From Clytia hemisphaerica (Eukaryota; Cnidaria; Hydrozoa; Leptothecata; Clytiidae): a DNA stretch of 64,000 nucleotides. The position numbers and the translations under genes were made by a program. Every line of letters starts with the position of its first letter. Positions within the stretch are counted from its first letter, which is position 1. The stretch lies in the NCBI GenBank assembly GCA_902728285.1, contig CACVBU010001147.1, positions 411,466-475,465 on the forward strand, written 5' to 3'. The notes beneath the pieces are model-generated. The model was not told the origin of the DNA and searched no databases. It saw nothing but the letters and a program-made list of their open reading frames with translations. Positions 58,101 through 64,000 of this stretch are shown one piece after another.

Positions 58101-61100
58101 ATGCAAAGTGACACCCATGGATACCCATGCAGAGACCTGACCGCCAAAATAATGTATTACTATACTCCTTCATTCGTCTCCATTCGTCAGTTTTACAGAA
58201 ATATTCACACTGTCAAATACTGTGACGAAGATTTGTGTATTTCTGGCGTCATGGGAACAAGCCATCAACCAGAGATCAATCTCAAAGTCATGCCTCAAAA
58301 GTACGAAGATCTTTACAATGAAGTAAAAGACGATTCCGTGAAAGACCACTGGGGAAAAGATGAATACGAAAAGTTTGTTAATAGTTAGTTTCATTTTTTA
58401 GCTTTTAGCCACAATTTCTTTCAATTTTACTCCGAAAGAAAAGTATAATAGCTAAATAACTCGAATGTCTACTCAACTCGTACGGGCTTGGTTTATTTAG
58501 AGAATACTAAGCAACTACGCGTTTTTTTTAAGAAACTAGTTTTACCAAGCAGTCTCAATGTTTCTTAAGAAATCGGCCTTTTGAGCCTTAAATATTTCTT
58601 ACATGTTTCTAAACTTTTTGACATAATCAGCGTATTTTTCATGCAAAGAAAAAAAAATTTGTTTTGATTGGAAGGTTCTTAAAAAACCGAATTAAAAAAT
58701 GTTATTTTCGCATTATCAGCCTCAGCATGTTTCTTAGATATTTCTTAGTTTTTAGGCATTCTGAGCCTCATGTTTCTTAAAAGTATTTCTTAAAAAAAGA
58801 AAAACGTGTATTTCATCTCTCTTAAAGGTAATTCATCCTCTCCATAAAGAGGACAATTCTTTTGTTTCAAGATTTAAAAACTCCTGTAGAACGAAAACTT
58901 TTGATGTCAACAATAAAATGGCACTAGTAACATTCAGAGCATCTCCATCCAAAGTTTTTGCTTCAAGGCCTAGAATACGTATAGAGCTAGACTGGAGTCG
59001 TTTATAATACGTGTAATACAGTAGTATAGGCGTTATATGATAATACGATTATTGTTACGGGATTTGTTTGTATAAACGACTGGAAGAATCCGGTGTTCCG
59101 GCCTTATAGAATCCCCGGTGTCGCAGAAACTTGCGTAGCGAAAAACAATTTATCAAGCAACAAAAAATCTCTCAAAACAAAATCAACTCAAATGAAAAAC
59201 TTTAAACACACAAATCCACACACATTTCTTTTTCAAAAATTTTTTTTCAAGAGCGGGAAAAAATTATAATTGCAATATTGACACTTTTCTTTTGTTTGGA
59301 GTTAGTGGACAAAGGTTCCTAGACGACTAAAATTGTTCCCTTTATGACTTTTTGCTTTATTTCTACTACTATGTCTGAATTAGTCGTCTAGCACAGAGCA
59401 GATATTGTTTGCTTCGTAAAAAATTATTTAATGCTTAATGTAGTCATAAATCTTTCGCCATCCCACGAAAAATATTGGCAAGTTTGAATCAAGGAAAATG
59501 CTTGATATTGACGGTGATTTGGACAATTCAAATCGACAGCACTTAAAAGAAAATTATTTCTAAAGCTTATTTTGCTAAAATTTTACCAAGATCGTAAGCG
59601 TAACTTGATGCAAAGGACAATTTAAAACAATGATCATCGAACGAACCCATCGAAATCGTTCAACAGCCAGACATGGTGAAAAAGCTTCATTTCCGAGCAA
59701 GGTTTTGAAATCCGTAGAAATAAATTGCAATCAAATCTACCTGCTTCAACAAAAATATGTCACTTACAAGCGCTGGTCTGCTTGGCGATTGGCTGAGCGC
59801 TGGTGATGATAAATCTATACAGAAAAAAAAAATTCTATTAGATATTATGGTTGTTAGAAAAATCCGATCTAACATTGGAAGTATCATTATTATCGTAGAC
59901 ATGATATACGAAAACAAGTGATCGTAATCGAAGTCATAAAAGATAAAAACAGATACCTTGCTTTTCGATTTTCTGTAATAACTTCAAGCATCTTGGTTTC
60001 TGCAAAATGACAAAAATTGTTCCTATCAATCAAAATGTCTTGTATAAAAAGTTACAATTCAATCCAAGCACTGCTGTAATTCTTCCTCCTACAATATCGT
60101 GAATATAACTTTACGCAATGAATCGTAAACACCTGTGTTAGTGCCTCGGTGGAACTTTTTCCCTCAAGTAGGGGTTAAAATTTTTATCGAAATTGTAATT
60201 TCTATTTAAATTCTAATGGGACTAAAAAGATCATTCGAAATTTCCCCTTGTGGTTGCTTGTGGAGTTGAAGTAAATGAAGTAAATTTTTTTCAAGTGGGG
60301 GACGATTTTCTGGTCAATTTTTCCAGTGGGTGGGGGTTCCACCGGGTCTGTGATAAGGGCAAGTAATTGTGGTCGAAATCAAACATTTAAACTCCGAAAG
60401 TTACAAAGAAAAGAAAATTAATTGGAAGTGGGTCTAGTAAAGTGAGATTTTGGTGTAACCGTTAACGGTGAAAAGCAATTGGTGGATCAGCTAAACATCA
60501 CTACTAAAATTAGAGAAAATATTGCAGTTTTGGACAATCAGACGCATCATAAATCTTACGGTTTGGTTTTCACTGTCATCTTTCGCATGCACTCGAATGA
60601 ACTTCATTACATCTTGTTGATCAATCATATTACATTGTGTCAAAAACTCATTGTAGGCTTCATAAACCTCATCGAAAGTTACGATCTTGAGGATGCCATC
60701 TTTGGTAATGGGTTCTTGGGTAAGGGATGATGCGTGGAGGTTCTCTTCACTTTCTTGTTGTTTTTGTTTTATGATCTTGTGTTGAATGTTGAACAAATCT
60801 AATGGTGTTATATCTCCCTGAATGTGAAGCTTCAAACAAGAGTAAGATTACATTAGTAAGACATACAACAATTTCACTCTGTATATTGTAGGGATGAATT
60901 TAAGTTGGTAAAAAACTTCATAAATAGTGACTATTTCTTGGACCAAAAAGTAGATTTAATCAGGACAGTTTCTATTCATTTTTAGACCTTTTATAGATCA
61001 TAACATAATCAATAAATTCTTTTTTCACAAGAACTAGTGGATTTTAGCTGGGGCCTGACTGTCCTTTGACTTAACCTGAGCATAAAATTGGCATTTTCTT

Positions 61101-61359
61101 AGCATTTTCGGAATCCAAAGGTGGGATTGTTTTTGATTTGTTCAAAGGTCTTTGCAAAAACTGTTTTTATAAAAGAGAAAGTGAAAAGAGAAAAATAACA
61201 AGGATTTATCATTACCTTTTTTTGAAGCAAAAGGAGAGCTAATTGAATGGCTGCAAGTTGATCAACATCTGATAGAAAAGTACTTCTATGTTCTATAAAT
61301 CGCCCATCAAATAACTCTCTAAAGGTTTTTAAAATCTCTACTTTTAAGTTTTTATTCAT
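49175..61359 (-). CDS. PARPBP: PARPBP/PARI, PCNA- and RAD51-binding recombination regulator
   Basis: Ten exons in transcript order: 61359-61216, 60829-60560, 59999-59957, 59814-59768, 56978-56814, 55696-55610, 54952-54885, 54241-54085, 52346-52189, 49544-49175, all in phase, 502 residues (human about 579). Exon 1 resembles the PARPBP N-terminus in length and pattern (KTFRELFDGRF, AIQLALLLLQKK). Exon 2 carries the FDEVYEAYNEFLTQCNMID helix. Exon 5 (residues 169-223) encodes ILSYLQLLVNSRDEIALARV then IDIPTRGITHKAFTD, the UvrD-like domain of the family that lacks helicase motifs. Exon 6 has LGGKGYVP. The basic tail ends GQKTLNQFFKS: Gln493, Leu496, Phe499 and Phe500 form a canonical PCNA-binding PIP box. 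PARI is recruited by PCNA in vertebrates and removes or blocks RAD51 at forks. The acceptor at 49545 uses the second of two AG options. Intron 5 hosts an opposite-strand gene. Confidence 0.94.
49715..49835 (+). pseudogene. Inverted partial copy of PARPBP exon 9 and its acceptor
   Basis: The plus strand reads TTTTATTATTCAG then AAAACGTTGCAACTGAGGGG and TTGGATTAC.TGGCATG..TTTGGG.CAATGATAT. This matches the minus-strand intron end and start of PARPBP exon 9 (52279-52375) with a few substitutions and an insertion of about 11 bp. The insertion breaks the reading frame. It lies inside PARPBP intron 9 in antisense orientation. Confidence 0.85.
55024..55286. mobile_element. MITE family 'GACGAAC', copy 2
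   Basis: TACAGGGGGGTGGACGAACT and AGGTTCGTCCACCCTGCTGTA are inverse ends. Internal TTTCCAGGGGGTA blocks repeat. Related to 14486 and located in PARPBP intron 6. Confidence 0.78.
56146..56572. mobile_element. MITE 'TACCTTATCGGCCC'
   Basis: TACCTTATCGGCCCTTTTTA at the left and AATAAGGGCCGATAAGGTA at the right are inverse. Subterminal AACGCC/GGGCC motifs repeat on both arms. About 427 bp, non-coding, in PARPBP intron 5 beside exon 5. Confidence 0.85.
57636..58388 (+). CDS. Secreted actinoporin-like protein
   Basis: A single uninterrupted frame encodes 250 residues from the ATG at 57636; the frame upstream has no other ATG, and TTTCTTTCAAG just before could be the acceptor of a 5' UTR intron. 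Residues 1-22 are a hydrophobic signal peptide. A short propeptide ends in a dibasic KR, as in known pore-forming family members. The body has the family pattern: RVAVSGSVEN..KW near the start, a Leu-Pro segment (NLPLRSVAAGQREGF), HAAKGS, and the core VHFMYSAPYSFDF. The aromatic cluster that usually follows this core and contacts membrane lipid is reduced (HANYLAV), so pore formation cannot be assumed. At least six cysteines are present, unusual for anemone members and suggestive of disulphides. The C-terminus extends past the usual end with an acidic tail (KDDSVKDHWGKDEYEKF). The gene lies wholly within PARPBP intron 5 on the opposite strand. A non-toxin lectin-like or digestive role is possible. 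Confidence 0.78.
   Translation: MLFTNGCILLISLGCLLTLTKANDNVRQKRTVDLTEAMLSASIRSGTSLSGTTVGDLKQSSYRVAVSGSVENYSKWALLFKGCEIAAGQMNLPLRSVAAGQREGFASHKTAHAAKGSFVKCMLLVGDKLVHFMYSAPYSFDFHANYLAVGICNKDMQSDTHGYPCRDLTAKIMYYYTPSFVSIRQFYRNIHTVKYCDEDLCISGVMGTSHQPEINLKVMPQKYEDLYNEVKDDSVKDHWGKDEYEKFVNS
58517..58809. mobile_element. MITE 'ACGCGTTTTTTTTAAGAAA'
   Basis: ACGCGTTTTTTTTAAGAAAC at the left is roughly mirrored by TTCTTAAAAAAAGAAAAACG at the right. The interior repeats ATGTTTCTTA and GAGCCT on both arms. About 293 bp, also in PARPBP intron 5. Confidence 0.65.
58984..59392 (+). repeat. Dispersed repeat, longer copy
   Basis: It begins CTAGACTGGAGTCGTTTATA and ends CTGAATTAGTCGTCTAG. The ends share CTAGAC in inverted orientation. 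The short copy at 10456 is the same family in reverse. Non-coding. Confidence 0.65.
60140..60351. mobile_element. MITE family 'ACCCGGTGGA', copy 2
   Basis: It begins AGTGCCTCGGTGGAACTTTT and ends GGTTCCACCGGGTCT, matching the copy at 11948 in reverse. It lies in PARPBP intron 2, between the exons at 59999 and 60560. Confidence 0.65.
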
Positions 61360-61628
61360 CTGGGAAGAGGAAAGAAATCATTGTGATACTTGTAAAAATA
61401 GAAATGAAAATTGAAAAATCTATCACTGCTTGTTCTGTTGCCGGAAAGATAGAAACATACGAACAGCAAAACAAGTCAACCATCTGTTTAAATTTTAATT
61501 TCAAAATAATTTATTATTTATCAAAAATGGTTTACTAAAATACAATAACTTTTAAAAATAATATCAACAACTAAAAAATTACAATGTTCAACTATTAACA
61601 ATAACTTCTGTGAGGGATCAAGTGGTCT

Positions 61629-62025
61629 TCAGTCACTGTCATTGTCATTATCCAGTAATGGTTCACTGAGTTCGGGATTCGCACCATATCTCTTCCATTG
61701 AATCAAATAATAAACAGCTTCAATCATGGTCAGCCCCATTGAAATTAAACCAAAAATCCCTGCTGTGGTCACACTTTTATGGTTTTTATTTTTTGCCATC
61801 ATGATTGCTGAACTTCCCATCAGTACCAAACCACCAATTGCTTGAAAATTTAAATGAGAACAACTGATGACAAGTCAGAACAAGTAAAAGTAAGAAAGTT
61901 GAACTGAGTTGAAACATAAAGCCAATTTGCTTTGAATGTACAACACAATTTTTGAGTTTAACACTTGAAGGGATTCCGGCATGACATATGATATACAATC
62001 CAGGCAAAGTCATCATGAAAAGAAT
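61629..62025 (-). CDS. Membrane protein, 3' end only
   Basis: The last exon, 61840-61629, encodes 69 residues after a phase-1 acceptor. It contains two hydrophobic spans (IGGLVLMGSSAIMMA and TTAGIFGLISMGLTMIEAVY) separated by a short basic loop, then a cytosolic-looking tail with an acidic dileucine signal (LSEPLL) and a final acidic DNDNDSD. A possible preceding exon is 62025-61965 (ILFMMTLPGLYIICHA, phase 1 at its end), but its donor GTGTTA is weak. Earlier exons lie to the right or outside the window. A small multi-span protein of the secretory or endosomal system is plausible; I do not recognise the family. It runs head to tail with PARPBP, its stop codon 270 bp upstream of the PARPBP ATG. 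Confidence 0.6.
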
Positions 62026-62314
62026 CTTAAAAATTCAAGTCAAAGTTGTCAACAGTGATTCCACCCCAAGATATCAACATCCAATAATCCAGATTCTAGA
62101 TATCTGCACTCTGTTGAAGACATATTTAATAAAATAATGAGGAAATTTCAAAGTTTGATTTCACACTTCTTGCACCCTTAATCCACATTAGGTAAAATTA
62201 GAAGACAGAATCAGATATTTTATCAACCTTTTGGTATTCCAAACATGTCAGTGCCAAATGCCTTGGGTCAATCATAACAAAAAAGTTTTTTAATTTTTTT
62301 TAATTCAACTACAG

Positions 62315-62531
62315 TTCTCCTTGTGGTATAGTGGACATCAACCTTGATTCCTGTACAGGCGACCAAGGTTCGATTCCCACTCACAACCTTCGCCCGGGTC
62401 AATCCATGCCATGTGAGAGGAATTGGGTAGTCAGTTCAAGGTGCTGACAGGATGCTTACTCAAAGCATCTATAGTTGCAAGAATGGGCTCCCAGAGCCTC
62501 CTGTAACTCAACCATAATAGATAGATAGATT
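62315..62531 (+). mobile_element. tRNA-derived SINE, copy 2
   Basis: The head has A-box-like TGGTATAGTGGACATC and a very good B box AAGGTTCGATTCCC. The core CCTTCGCCCGGGTCAA, CCATGTGAG and GGAATTGGGTA is shared with the copy at 22265. It ends in an (ATAG)n tail. Pol III transcription from the internal promoter is expected for the family. Confidence 0.85.
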
Positions 62532-62682
62532 ATATCTCTTTTCCAAATTCCAAATTTCTCATTTCAATATGGCTTCCACAGTATGCACATGTCTAGAATT
62601 AGAAACTTTGGATGTTGATATATTGGGATGGAATAACTGTTGACAATACGAATTTTACAACAGTTTTTCATGATAGCTGTAC

Positions 62683-63858
62683 GAGTCTGCTAAATGACGC
62701 GCCTTACGCGCCCACGCGCCCACACGCCCTCATATTTCTAACGCGCCTTAAATTTGACGCGCCCTATGATTTCGACGCGCCTTCAAAATTTGACGCGCCC
62801 TAGAATTTCAACGCGCCTTCAAAATTTGACGCGCCCTAGAATTTCGATGTGCCTTCAAAATTTGACGCACCCTAAAATTTTGACGCGCCTTCAAAATTTA
62901 ACGCGCCCTATGATTTCGACGCGCCTTAAAAATTTGACGCGCCCTATGATTTCGACGCGCCCTAGAATTTCGACACGCCTTAAAAATTTGATGCGCCCTA
63001 AGATTTCGACACGCCCTAGGGTTTTGATGTACCTTAAGTTTTCGACGGTTTTGACGGACGGAATAATGGGACCGGTCTAATCATACATGGTTGGTATATA
63101 AAAGAATGTCGGCGTTAGCAAAATGATCATTTCTTAAGAGATTAGCCTAAAGTCGACCCGCTCCATTTATCGGCTGTACACTTTATTAGTCTATTTCATA
63201 GAATTTGTGCATGCTACACGTTATTTCTATTCAATTTACAGGGAAATGCACAAATTTGTCCCTTCACAGAGAACCCAACTTTTTGTAATCATCTTCGACT
63301 TGGGAATTTTTGAAACGTTTTCCATTGTCGCTGTCTTTGTTAAATGTACATCTCAATTTGGAAAAGAGTGATTTAAAATAATAATGTGATTACTGCAGCA
63401 ACGTAGAAAAAAATCATGTACTGAAAACATGAATTATGGCTTGGTAATAAAATACTCGGGAAAAAGGTTTGTATCCTCAATCGCTCATAGAACGACACTG
63501 GGATAAGAACAACATTCTTTATGAGACACTCACCTGACGTTTGAATATGGAGGATAAATCAATAAAGTCGAAGCAATTGTTCTCATTACTGTCAGTTACT
63601 TAGGTAGTGTCAAATTATCAGGGCGCGTCAAATTATCAGGGGGCATCGATTTTTTAGGGCGCGTCGATATTTTAGGGCGCGTCAAATTATCAGGGCGCGT
63701 CAATATTTTAAGGCGCGTCAAATTTTTAGGGCGCTCCAAATTTTTAGGGCGCGTCAAATTACCAGGGCGCGTCAAATTACCAGGGCGCGTAAGGTGCCTA
63801 AGGCACGTTAAAAATATGAGGGCGCGTGGGCGCGTAAGGCGCGTCATTTAGCAGACTC
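62683..63858. mobile_element. Mutator-like fold-back element with satellite arms
   Basis: The ends GAGTCTGCTAAATGACGCGCC and its exact inverse are flanked by a perfect 9-bp direct repeat TAGCTGTAC (62674-62682, 63859-63867). Each arm is a tandem array of about 20-bp units (GACGCGCC + T/CTA.AATTT), on the left to about 63045 and inverted on the right from about 63610. The roughly 560-bp centre has no transposase. A 9-bp duplication and satellite-filled terminal repeats fit Mutator-like fold-back elements. Confidence 0.92.
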
Positions 63859-63867
63859 TAGCTGTAC

Positions 63868-64000
63868 CTTGATAAAGTTTAATTTTTATGCCCTTTAAAA
63901 TCAAATTTGTAGTACTGAAACTGGTAGTAATCAAATTACTTTACCTAGGCCAAAAAGAAAATGTCTTGTTTCTGGAAATCGGCCAGGTGAACCTTTTTTT
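63868..64000. other. Right edge, nothing recognised
   Basis: Short AT-rich remainder. It could belong to an intron of the membrane protein gene. Confidence 0.3.

Noticed and set aside
62315..62400. tRNA gene suggested by GGTTCGATTCCC
   Set aside because: The B box is good but there is no acceptor stem or anticodon arm, and the sequence continues into a SINE core shared with another copy.
62754..63847. Open frames reading TRPMISTRLQNL-type repeats on both strands
   Set aside because: Translations of the 20-bp satellite units in the arms of the fold-back element.

Overview
The window reads as AT-rich animal nuclear DNA. Genes have many short exons with GT/AG introns, introns and intergenic DNA are crowded with small inverted-repeat transposons and tRNA-derived SINEs, and the recognisable proteins are metazoan (KLF10/11-type factor, PARPBP/PARI, proteasome PSMB2, ING-like PHD finger). 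A secreted actinoporin-like protein plus the base composition makes a cnidarian, perhaps a hydrozoan, my best guess; this is an inference. All gene models below were spliced by hand from exon phase and splice sites, without transcript data.

Layout: 0.5-7.4 kb (+) is a gene ending in a PHD finger, with two tandem exon duplications; its start lies to the left. 7.4-17.5 kb is mostly transposon debris plus a 1.8-kb satellite made of alternating 70- and 79-bp units. 17.9-19.0 kb (+) is a possible 56-residue gene, convergent with a helical protein ending in a SUMO-interaction motif (21.9-19.3 kb, -). 24.2-29.0 kb (+) is an acidic protein with a RAD51AP1-like C-terminal motif; one intron holds a 975-bp palindrome studded with CRE and X-box sites. 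34.3-39.7 kb (-) is PSMB2, whose first intron holds nested transposons. 40-44.6 kb is a block of fold-back elements, including two 685-bp copies of one element with perfect 5-bp target duplications. 45.3-48.4 kb (+) is a KLF10/11-type factor with two alternative first exons, only one of which carries the Sin3-binding helix. 49.2-61.4 kb (-) is a complete PARPBP/PARI gene of ten exons. Its fifth intron contains the actinoporin-like gene on the opposite strand, and its last intron contains an inverted copy of the neighbouring exon. 61.6-62 kb (-) is the 3' end of a membrane protein gene, followed by a SINE and a Mutator-like fold-back element with a 9-bp target duplication.

Functional links: PARPBP (known in vertebrates to restrain RAD51 and bind PCNA) and the RAD51AP1-like protein could act in the same recombination pathway; the other genes look unrelated. 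The most useful observations are the KLF first-exon choice, the antisense actinoporin-like gene nested in PARPBP, the antisense pseudo-exon, and several transposon families whose ends and target duplications can be read directly.
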